The position numbers and the translations under genes were made by a program. DNA of 5,235 nucleotides from Maricaulis sp. (GTDB lineage: Bacteria > Pseudomonadota > Alphaproteobacteria > Caulobacterales > Maricaulaceae), in the NCBI GenBank assembly GCA_002694345.1, contig NZLV01000050.1, positions 1 to 5,235 of the forward strand, written 5' to 3'. Under the pieces are notes generated by a model that saw nothing but the letters and a program-made list of their open reading frames with translations, was not told where the DNA came from and did not search any database. Each line of letters begins with the position of its first letter. The stretch's first letter is position 1. This document shows, piece after piece, positions 1 through 5,235 of the stretch.

Positions 1-783
1 GTCCGGACCGGCCGGGCAGGCCGCGCCGTTGACGGAGTTGAAGTTGCCGTCATCCCAACGCACCGTCGAGAAGCCCTCTTCCAGGATGGTGCGATCGGTG
101 TAAGCCACGGACAAATTGGCACCGAAGGTCTGGTCGTCATTCGACCAGGACACCAGGCCGGCAAGACGCGGGCTGGTTTCCTCGGACAGGCTGTTATAGC
201 CCAGCTGCGCGGACACGGCGGCGGTCATGCCCGGATCATAGTCGAAGGCCCGAGCCGTGAAGAGATCGACCGTGGCACCGAGGGAGCCTTCATCCATAGA
301 GGCGGAGGTGGTCTTGGTGACGCGGATTTCGTTGAAGAGATCGGACGCAAACGTGTTGAAGTCGAAGCCACGGCCCCGGTTGGAACCGCCGGAGGCGTCC
401 GAACCACCCGTGGTGGACAGGGCTTCCATGCCGTTGATGCGCACACGGGTGAAGTCGGCGCCCAGACCACGAACCGTGATCTGGCGGCCTTCACCGGCCA
501 CGCGATTGATCGAGATCCCCGGAATGCGCTGGATCGATTCCGCCAGGTTCAGGTCCGGGAATGCGGCGATGTCTTCGGCGACAACGGCATCCACCACACC
601 ATTGGAATCGCGTTTCACGTCCAGGGCCGCGGCCAGCGACTGGCGATAGCCGGTCACGGTCACAACATCTTCGGTTTCCTGGGCCTGGGCCGCGCTGCTC
701 ATTGCGGTCCCCAGGGTCAGGCTCGCCATCGCGCAGCCTGCCAGAAGACGCATCTTGCCTGTCGGCATCTTGAAGTAACTCAT
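1..783 (-). CDS. TonB-dependent outer-membrane receptor, Xanthomonas/Caulobacter type (N-terminal part; runs off the left edge)
   Basis: Outer-membrane active transporter that imports a large or scarce substrate using TonB/ExbBD energy; related receptors in Caulobacter and Xanthomonas often take up sugars or glycans, but the substrate here cannot be read from the sequence. The first 261 codons are open to the window edge with no stop. Residues 1-34 form a signal peptide (hydrophobic stretch around 13-30, AAQA then cleavage). A TonB-box-like DVVTVTG lies at 39-45. The plug domain covers about 50-180 and has the family hallmarks NLAESIQRIPGISI (79-92), GEGRQITVRGLG (97-108), RVRINGMEA (113-121) and the plug end EGSLGATVDL (165-174). 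The barrel starts near 185. The first ATG is chosen because GGAGG lies 5 nt upstream; Met6 and Met11 have no such site. Only the C-terminal barrel is missing. It is divergent from the channel gene and preceded by duplicated promoter/operator-like modules. Confidence 0.93.
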   Translation of the reverse strand, partial: MSYFKMPTGKMRLLAGCAMASLTLGTAMSSAAQAQETEDVVTVTGYRQSLAAALDVKRDSNGVVDAVVAEDIAAFPDLNLAESIQRIPGISINRVAGEGRQITVRGLGADFTRVRINGMEALSTTGGSDASGGSNRGRGFDFNTFASDLFNEIRVTKTTSASMDEGSLGATVDLFTARAFDYDPGMTAAVSAQLGYNSLSEETSPRLAGLVSWSNDDQTFGANLSVAYTDRTILEEGFSTVRWDDGNFNSVNGAACPAGPD

Positions 784-787
784 AATG

Positions 788-795
788 TCCTCCCC
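788..795 (-). promoter_or_regulatory. Ribosome binding site of the TonB-dependent receptor
   Basis: On the minus strand this reads GGGGAGGA, and its GGAGG ends 5 nt before the ATG at 783. It decides the start of the receptor in favour of the first Met over Met6 or Met11. A self-complementary CCGCATGCGG (794-803) abuts and partly overlaps it, so pairing in the leader could in principle affect access, but that is speculation. Confidence 0.75.
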
Positions 796-859
796 GCATG
801 CGGCCGGTTTCCGGTCCGCTTGTCTGTTCCGATCCCTGCCACAGAGTCCGGTGTCGCGT

Positions 860-888
860 ATGACACCGGTAGCATTTTCGCCCCTCAA
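860..888 (-). promoter_or_regulatory. Candidate proximal promoter of the receptor gene
   Basis: On the minus strand, TTGAGG (883-888) is separated by 17 nt from TGTCAT (860-865). These match the sigma-70 -35 and -10 boxes at 4 of 6 positions each, with ideal spacing. Transcription would start near 853 and give a leader of about 70 nt. The palindromic element at 861-874 covers the downstream spacer and the -10 box, the usual place for a repressor operator. No transcription start data are available. Confidence 0.45.
861..874. promoter_or_regulatory. Operator-like palindrome, copy 1 (TGACACCGGTAGCA)
   Basis: An imperfect dyad centred on CG. Its left half TGACACC is identical to that of copy 2, 103 bp away, in the same orientation. 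CG-centred palindromes of this size are typical of LacI/GalR-family operators, and LacI-type repressors control many sugar-related TonB-dependent receptors in related bacteria. No regulator gene is in the window, so the assignment is inference. The site overlaps the putative -10 box of the receptor promoter. Confidence 0.5.
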
Positions 889-962
889 CTTCCACTCCGA
901 ATTGGAGCCACGAAACACAGAGACGATGCCGGCAGCATGGATGGCGCGCAGACTGCACAACA

Positions 963-990
963 ATGACACCGGTGGCAATTGCTTTTTCAA
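963..990 (-). promoter_or_regulatory. Candidate distal promoter of the receptor gene
   Basis: On the minus strand, TTGAAA (985-990) and TGTCAT (963-968) are 16 nt apart, mirroring the proximal promoter, including the ACCGGTGTCAT sequence over the -10 box. If active it would start transcription near 955, giving a leader of about 170 nt. It may instead be only an auxiliary operator left by duplication of the promoter module. Confidence 0.3.
964..977. promoter_or_regulatory. Operator-like palindrome, copy 2 (TGACACCGGTGGCA)
   Basis: A 14-bp dyad in which 12 positions are self-complementary, with a perfect CACCGGTG core. It repeats copy 1 with the same flanks (ATGACACCGGT, any base, GCA, any base, TT). 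The centres lie 103 bp apart, close to ten helical turns, which would suit a looping repressor. It is nearer to the channel gene start (about 145 bp upstream) than copy 1 and could touch either gene. The binding protein is unknown. Confidence 0.5.
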
Positions 991-1060
991 TTTTTGCTTG
1001 CTGCGCTGCAACATACGCCGGACAGGCCGGAAAATTTCCTTGCAGACACCACCGCTTCAC

Positions 1061-1091
1061 TTGACCCGACCAATGGCAGCCGGACTACACT
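1061..1091 (+). promoter_or_regulatory. Candidate promoter of the channel gene
   Basis: TTGACC (1061-1066) matches the sigma-70 -35 box at 5 of 6 positions. The best -10-like hexamer is TACACT (1086-1091), matching 4 of 6, but the 19-nt spacer is longer than optimal. A start near 1098 would leave a leader of about 25 nt. This is the only reasonable rightward candidate seen within 100 bp of the start codon, but it is weak. Confidence 0.3.
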
Positions 1092-1105
1092 TGGGCCGGA
1101 CATCC

Positions 1106-1112
1106 GGGGGGA
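1106..1112 (+). promoter_or_regulatory. Ribosome binding site of the channel gene
   Basis: GGGGGAG lies 9 nt before the ATG at 1122. A nearer ATG at 1114 is in another frame and almost touches the site, so 1122 is the better start. The signal peptide that begins at once downstream supports this choice. Confidence 0.65.
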
Positions 1113-1121
1113 GATGACACG

Positions 1122-4100
1122 ATGGACCGACACGGTCTCACGGCACTGCTGTTTCTGACGCTGAGCCTCTTCATGACAGGGACCGGCACCGCCGCCGCCC
1201 AGCCGGACGATTCGCGTTGCATGGGGACGGGCGAGCCGGGCGGGCAGTATCATGCCTTCGCCGAGACCCTTTCCGCTCTGCTGGGCGATGCCATGCCCTG
1301 CGTGGATGTCACCGCGGGCAGTACGGAAAATCTCGAGGGCCTGCGCTCGGGAGAGTTCGACTTCGTGATCGCGCAGAACGATCTCGCCCATCACCTCTTC
1401 TTCGGCGATAGCGGGTTTGAGCAGAACCGCGAATTCTCGGCCGTCGCGCCCTTGTTCCCGGAATACGTCCAGGTCTTTGTCCGGCGCGACGCTGGCGCTC
1501 CCCTCCTGCTGGGCGATCTGCGCGGTGCCGCCGTCAATATCGGCGCGCCCGGATCGGGCAGTTACCGCAATGCCCGCGATGTCCTGGCCACGGCCGGCCT
1601 GCGCGAGGGCGTGGACTATCGCCCCACCGGCTTCCCCATGCAGACCGCCTTCCAGGCGCTGCGGGCGGAGACCATCGACGCCATGATCGTCACGGCGGCC
1701 GGCAATCTGGACTTTGACGCGCAGGCCTTCCAGCGCCTCGCCCTGCCCGCCTCGCTGATCGACACGCTGGCCACGGACAATGCCTATTATGATGCCGGCG
1801 AGCAGGTGATCGGCGATGTTGTGGTGCCGACCCTGGAAGTGCGCGCCTTCCTGTTTGCCCGCAATGATGCCCCCGATGGTGCCGTGGCCCGGCTCATGGA
1901 CGGCCTGCTGACCCATTGGGACGATTTGACCCCGGACGTTCCGGGACTGGCGGAGCCGGAAACCTTCCTGCGCCGCTCGCCCCTGCCCTACCACCCCGAG
2001 GCCCGCCGGGCGCTGGTCGATGCCGGGCACGCCAATCCGGAACCCGCTTACTGGATGTGGATCGTGATCTGGCTGGCCATCCTGACCAGCAGCTTCGCCG
2101 CCGTCACCTTCCAGTCGTCCTATGACCGGACCGGTGTGCGACGGGAACGGCGCGGACGTTTCGCGGGCCTGCAGACGGCCCTGGACCTGTGGGCCCGGCC
2201 CAGCCCCTGGGTGATCGGGGTCAGCCTGTTTGCCCTGACCCTGCTGCTGGCCCTGCTGGCCCTGCGCTCAGCCGAGGCCGGCTATGCCCGCGATCTGAAC
2301 CTGGACAATCCCTTTGCCGACTTCACCCTGTCGGAGGGCTTCATCTGGATGCTGACCTTCGTGGCGAGCGGCTTCACGGAGAATGACGCCTATCCGCTCT
2401 CGGTGATGGGCCGGCTCCTGGTCGCCATCCTCGCCTTTGTCGGCGTGTCCGGCCCGATCGCGGCGATCATCATCATCGTCAATCTGTGGGGCCGCAAACG
2501 CGCCGAATCCCTAGCCGGCCTGGCCGATACGCGCTGGCATGACCATGTCCTGGTGTGCGGCTGGAATGAAAGCCTGGACGGCGTCGTCTTCGCCATGACC
2601 GGCACCGATGCGGAGAAGCTGAAAAAGGTCTGCATCGTGGCCGAGTCCGGGGACGCCTCGCCGCTGGCCGATCACCGCTTCGACCAGGCCCGGGTGAATT
2701 TCCGGAGGGGCGACAGCGCCGATCGGGAGACCCTGGAACGCGCCGGGGCCCAGAATGCCAGCCATGCCATCATCCTGGCCGACTATGAACGCCGCAAGAC
2801 CCGCAATATCGGCGCGGTCCTCACGGCGATGAATCTGAAGCGCCTCAACCCCAACATCCATATCTCCGCCGAACTGGCCTTCTCCCAGAATGCCGACCAT
2901 TTCGCCGCCTTCGGCTGCACCACACTGATCACGCCGGACATTTTCGTCGCCAAGGCTGCGGCCCTCAGCACCATCCATCCCTTCATGATCGACTATCTGC
3001 TCGACGTGCTGACCTATGACGGGTTCGACGAACTGTTCTCGATCGATTTCGACGAGCTGTGCGAACTCAATCCCGATATCGAGGCGGGCATGGACAGTGG
3101 CGAGATGGAGCGTGTGCTCTGGAAAAGCGGCGCCAATCTGATCGGCCTGGTCCAGGGGGATCTGCAACGCGGAGCCGTGTTCGACGCCGAAGTGATCGAT
3201 GGTGGCCCGATCATCTCCTACACGCGCAAGGCCGGCTATGGTCACAAGCCGGCCCCGAATGACCGCATCATCTACAGCGCCAACAAGCGCACCTCGATCC
3301 GCCGCGACCGCGGTCATCATGATGTGCACGAGGCCGATCCGATCCCGCGCAGCAAGTTCCGGATGACGCGGCCGGAGGGCACGGCCATCCTTCTCTATGC
3401 CTCACGCGCCCATCTGGAACGCCTGAGTGATAATCTGAAGGCCTTCCACATCAATCCGGTCATCCACTCCATCGCCATCGAGGACGAACCCTTCCTGACC
3501 GCCGAACGCCTGGCCGAACGCCTGCCGGCCGATCTGAAATTCCAGCATGTCATCATCCTGGCCAATGCCGCGGCCAAGCGGGAGGCCGCCGACGCGGCGA
3601 CCGTGCGGGCTGTGGATGCGGCCACCCTGCTGGCCACCAAGCTGATCCGGGAATACGCCAATACCTGCGGCTGGGATTGCAGCATCATTTCCGAAGTGCT
3701 CGCCCGGGAGGACCGGGAAGCTTTCCTCGGCCCGCAGGCAGCGCGCTTGACCGGTCAGGACAATCCCGATGAACATGACGGGGCCGGGGCCACCGTGGTC
3801 ATCCCCAGCGCGACGCTGGTGGAGCGCTTCCTGGTGAAGGATGTGTTCGACGGCAATGCCATGCTCGATTTCCTGATCGCCGTCATGAACATGCGCGATG
3901 GCACACATCTCTATATCCATGAGGTGACGTCGGAGGATTACCTTTTGGGCGAGGCCTATGCGAGCCTGGTCAAGACCCGGCTGCCCGGCCTGCACCTGGT
4001 CGGCTGGCTACCAGTCTCCAAGCGGGAGGAATTGCGCAACCGCGCCGGCGATTTCAATTTCCACTTCCGCACCTCTTTCGACAGCCGGATCGAGCAGACG

Positions 4101-4190
4101 GAGATCCGTGAAGGCGATCTGCTGGTCTTCACCGCCTGTTTCAAGATCTGGGAAGAGGGCGACCGGAGCGAGGCCAGTCAGGACAGCTGA
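1122..4190 (+). CDS. TAXI solute-binding domain fused to a CASTOR/POLLUX-like channel with two RCK-type domains (putative ligand-gated ion channel)
   Basis: Predicted inner-membrane ion channel of 1022 residues, probably tetrameric, with a sensor in the periplasm and RCK domains in the cytoplasm. Residues 1-26 are a signal peptide (AAA before Q27). Residues 31-305 are a full TAXI-TRAP binding domain: MGTGEPGGQYHAFAETL (34-50), AGSTENLEGLRSGEFDFVIAQ (within 65-85) and GAPGSGSYRNARDVL (141-155). A transmembrane helix at 310-330 leads to a basic linker (336-347), then a helix at 363-382, pore helix 404-416, filter region 415-422 (ASGFTEND) and inner helix 428-455. The TFVASG at 412-417 recalls the TFVADSG of plant CASTOR/DMI1. 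RCK1 begins at HVLVCGWNES (475-484); D531 and E584 align by eye with MthK Ca2+ ligands D184 and E210. RCK2 spans about 752-1006, with ISEVL (856-860) and GDLLVF (998-1003) as in CASTOR-like C-termini. No TRAP membrane subunits are nearby, consistent with sensing rather than transport. Ligand, ion and gating are unknown. The fold assignments are confident; the channel activity is inferred. Confidence 0.88.
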   Translation: MDRHGLTALLFLTLSLFMTGTGTAAAQPDDSRCMGTGEPGGQYHAFAETLSALLGDAMPCVDVTAGSTENLEGLRSGEFDFVIAQNDLAHHLFFGDSGFEQNREFSAVAPLFPEYVQVFVRRDAGAPLLLGDLRGAAVNIGAPGSGSYRNARDVLATAGLREGVDYRPTGFPMQTAFQALRAETIDAMIVTAAGNLDFDAQAFQRLALPASLIDTLATDNAYYDAGEQVIGDVVVPTLEVRAFLFARNDAPDGAVARLMDGLLTHWDDLTPDVPGLAEPETFLRRSPLPYHPEARRALVDAGHANPEPAYWMWIVIWLAILTSSFAAVTFQSSYDRTGVRRERRGRFAGLQTALDLWARPSPWVIGVSLFALTLLLALLALRSAEAGYARDLNLDNPFADFTLSEGFIWMLTFVASGFTENDAYPLSVMGRLLVAILAFVGVSGPIAAIIIIVNLWGRKRAESLAGLADTRWHDHVLVCGWNESLDGVVFAMTGTDAEKLKKVCIVAESGDASPLADHRFDQARVNFRRGDSADRETLERAGAQNASHAIILADYERRKTRNIGAVLTAMNLKRLNPNIHISAELAFSQNADHFAAFGCTTLITPDIFVAKAAALSTIHPFMIDYLLDVLTYDGFDELFSIDFDELCELNPDIEAGMDSGEMERVLWKSGANLIGLVQGDLQRGAVFDAEVIDGGPIISYTRKAGYGHKPAPNDRIIYSANKRTSIRRDRGHHDVHEADPIPRSKFRMTRPEGTAILLYASRAHLERLSDNLKAFHINPVIHSIAIEDEPFLTAERLAERLPADLKFQHVIILANAAAKREAADAATVRAVDAATLLATKLIREYANTCGWDCSIISEVLAREDREAFLGPQAARLTGQDNPDEHDGAGATVVIPSATLVERFLVKDVFDGNAMLDFLIAVMNMRDGTHLYIHEVTSEDYLLGEAYASLVKTRLPGLHLVGWLPVSKREELRNRAGDFNFHFRTSFDSRIEQTEIREGDLLVFTACFKIWEEGDRSEASQDS

Positions 4191-5235
4191 CCGGTCTGGT
4201 AGAGCCGGATTTTCAGCCCGCCATGATCCACCGGACGTCCCGGCGCACCAAACGGCAGCCGTGTCGCCCGCGCCAGGGCGGCATCACTGGTGACCAGACC
4301 GACCCGCCAGCCGGCAAACTGCTTCTTCAGGCCCAGGCCGAGCGCATTATAGAGTCCCATCAAGGCCTTGCGATTGCCGAGCCGCGCGCCGTAGGGCGGA
4401 TTGATGATGACGAGACCAGGCGTCAGGTCGGGCCGTTTCAGGGCCCGCGCATCCCCGGCCTCGAACCGGGTGAAACCCGCCACCCCGGCACGCCGGGCAT
4501 TGGCCTGGCTGATCCGGATCGCCCCGGCATCCCGGTCCTGCCCCCAGTAGAGGCAATCGGGCTCAACCGGGCTCTGCGCCGCTTTCAGGGCCGCCCAGCC
4601 TGCCGGATCAAAACTGTTGAGATGCTCGAAGGCGAAGGCCCGCGCCCGGCCCGGGGCCAGACCGGCGGCCATTTCAGCAGCCTCGATGACAAATGTGCCC
4701 GACCCGCACATCGGATCGAAGACCGCTTCGCGGCCGTCATAGCCGCACGCGCGCAGGAAGAGGGCCGCCAGGGTTTCGCGCATTGGCGCCTTGTTGACCT
4801 CGGCCTTGAAACCGCGGCGGTGCAGCAACTCGCCGGACGTGTCGACGCTGAGCGTGCAGACATTCTGGTCGATCCGGACCCGCACCGTGACCTCTGCCGT
4901 GTCTTCGACCGGAACGCCAAGCGTTGCGGTGATGGCCGTGGCGATCCGTTCGGCCGCCGCGCCGGCATGGTAGATCTTTGAGCCCCGGCAACTGGCTTCG
5001 ACCCGGACCGGCACGCCCGGCTTGAGCACCCGCCCCCAGTCGACCCGGCGGGCGCGTTTGTCGAGCTGGGATAAATGGACGACGCGGAAACTGTCGATCC
5101 GGGCGAGCACACGGCTGGCCCCGCGCAGGACGAGATTGGCTCGCCAGACATCCGGCCAGTGCCCGACAAAACTCACTCCGCCAGGCACGGTTTGCGGATC
5201 GGCAAAGCCGGCCGCCCGCACCTCGTCCGACAGCA
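4178..5235 (-). CDS. THUMP-domain class I SAM-dependent RNA methyltransferase, RlmL-like (5' end beyond the right edge)
   Basis: Predicted cytoplasmic enzyme that transfers a methyl group from S-adenosylmethionine to RNA, most likely N2 of a guanine in 23S rRNA as for RlmL. Numbering from the GTG at 5221: a THUMP-type RNA-binding region covers about 20-130 (WRANLVLRGASRVL at 26-39); the Rossmann methyltransferase fold follows, with SAM motif I DPMCGSGT (169-176), an acidic strand end GQDRDAGAI (227-235), a GDAR loop (256-259) and catalytic motif IV NPPYG (274-278). The reading frame stays open from 5221 to the edge and reads LSDEV just before RAAGF, which fits the family N-terminus, so 5221 is probably not the true start; some 15-25 residues are missing. 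It lacks the second (RlmK) methyltransferase domain of the fused E. coli enzyme, as is usual in alphaproteobacteria. Its last 13 bp overlap the 3' end of the channel gene in convergent orientation. The exact modified nucleotide is not established. Confidence 0.92.
   Translation of the reverse strand, partial: LSDEVRAAGFADPQTVPGGVSFVGHWPDVWRANLVLRGASRVLARIDSFRVVHLSQLDKRARRVDWGRVLKPGVPVRVEASCRGSKIYHAGAAAERIATAITATLGVPVEDTAEVTVRVRIDQNVCTLSVDTSGELLHRRGFKAEVNKAPMRETLAALFLRACGYDGREAVFDPMCGSGTFVIEAAEMAAGLAPGRARAFAFEHLNSFDPAGWAALKAAQSPVEPDCLYWGQDRDAGAIRISQANARRAGVAGFTRFEAGDARALKRPDLTPGLVIINPPYGARLGNRKALMGLYNALGLGLKKQFAGWRVGLVTSDAALARATRLPFGAPGRPVDHGGLKIRLYQTGQLS

Larger units (their letters stand above)
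784..1121. other. Divergent intergenic region between the receptor and channel genes
   Basis: These 338 bases hold no convincing gene. Open frames that cross it lack a ribosome binding site or run antisense into the neighbouring genes. The region carries two copies of a promoter/operator-like module facing the receptor gene (about 860-890 and 963-992), an 8-bp inverted repeat (848-869), an AT-rich patch at about 975-995 unlike its GC-rich surroundings, and a weaker candidate promoter facing the channel gene (1061-1091). No terminator is expected here, since both flanking genes read outward, and none is seen. Confidence 0.7.

Noticed and set aside
794..803. Self-complementary CCGCATGCGG beside the receptor ribosome binding site
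   Set aside because: Short GC palindromes are expected by chance in such DNA, and with no loop it cannot fold into a stable hairpin by itself.
491..1060. A 189-codon open frame on the minus strand crossing the intergenic region
   Set aside because: It overlaps the true receptor start in another frame, and its Cys/Arg/Gly-rich sequence shows no domain. The receptor frame carries clear family motifs and a good ribosome binding site.
1200..1220. Possible lipoprotein attachment at C33
   Set aside because: There is no lipobox before C33; the sequence AAAQPDDSRC fits ordinary signal peptidase I cleavage after A26.
987..2030. A 347-codon open frame on the minus strand
   Set aside because: It lies antisense to the TAXI domain, has low-complexity Gly/Arg/Gln-rich content with no recognisable domain, and is explained by the strong third-position GC bias of the plus-strand gene.
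2511..3329. A 272-codon open frame on the minus strand
   Set aside because: Antisense to RCK1 of the channel; composition is typical of a shadow frame and no family features are visible.
1122..4190. Annotation simply as a TAXI-TRAP transporter receptor, or simply as a K+ channel
   Set aside because: The TAXI domain ends near residue 305 and over 700 residues of membrane and RCK sequence follow. A K+ channel label is not supported because the TVGYGD filter is absent.
4188..4216. Possible terminator hairpin just after the channel stop (CCGG ... CCGG, then TTTT)
   Set aside because: The stem is only 4 bp with a loop of about 10 nt, and it lies within the coding sequence of the methyltransferase; too weak to call.
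4223..4981. A 252-codon open frame on the plus strand
   Set aside because: Antisense to the methyltransferase, whose DPMCGSGT and NPPYG motifs show which strand is coding.

Overview
The window is GC-rich with strong G/C preference at third codon positions. It looks like the chromosome of an alphaproteobacterium, most likely of the Caulobacter/Maricaulis/Hyphomonas type. That guess rests on a TonB-dependent receptor of the Xanthomonas/Caulobacter type and a single-domain RlmL-like methyltransferase; it is an inference, not a measured assignment. No RNA genes, mobile elements or CRISPR arrays were found.

Layout. Positions 1-783 (minus strand) hold the first 261 codons of a TonB-dependent outer-membrane receptor, which continues beyond the left edge. 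Positions 784-1121 are a divergent intergenic region. It contains two near-identical promoter/operator-like modules facing the receptor gene, each with an ACCGGTGTCAT core, and a weaker candidate promoter facing right. Positions 1122-4190 (plus strand) hold one large gene for a 1022-residue membrane protein. Positions 4178-5235 (minus strand) hold the 3' part of a THUMP-domain SAM-dependent RNA methyltransferase, which starts beyond the right edge and overlaps the end of the large gene tail to tail by 13 bp.

The centrepiece is the 1022-residue protein. In order it has a signal peptide, a complete TAXI-type periplasmic solute-binding domain (the receptor component of TAXI-TRAP transporters), a transmembrane helix, a basic cytoplasmic linker, a two-helix pore module with a re-entrant pore loop, and two tandem RCK-like cytoplasmic domains resembling the CASTOR/POLLUX and MthK channels. 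This is the layout expected of a ligand-gated ion channel that senses a periplasmic solute outside and a second ligand (ion or nucleotide) inside. It would be analogous to, but built from different parts than, the bacterial glutamate receptor channel GluR0. The pore lacks the K+ filter TVGYGD, so ion selectivity is open.

How the genes relate: the receptor and the channel gene are divergent and share an upstream region, so shared regulation is possible but not shown. The methyltransferase is a housekeeping rRNA-modification-type gene and its position looks incidental.
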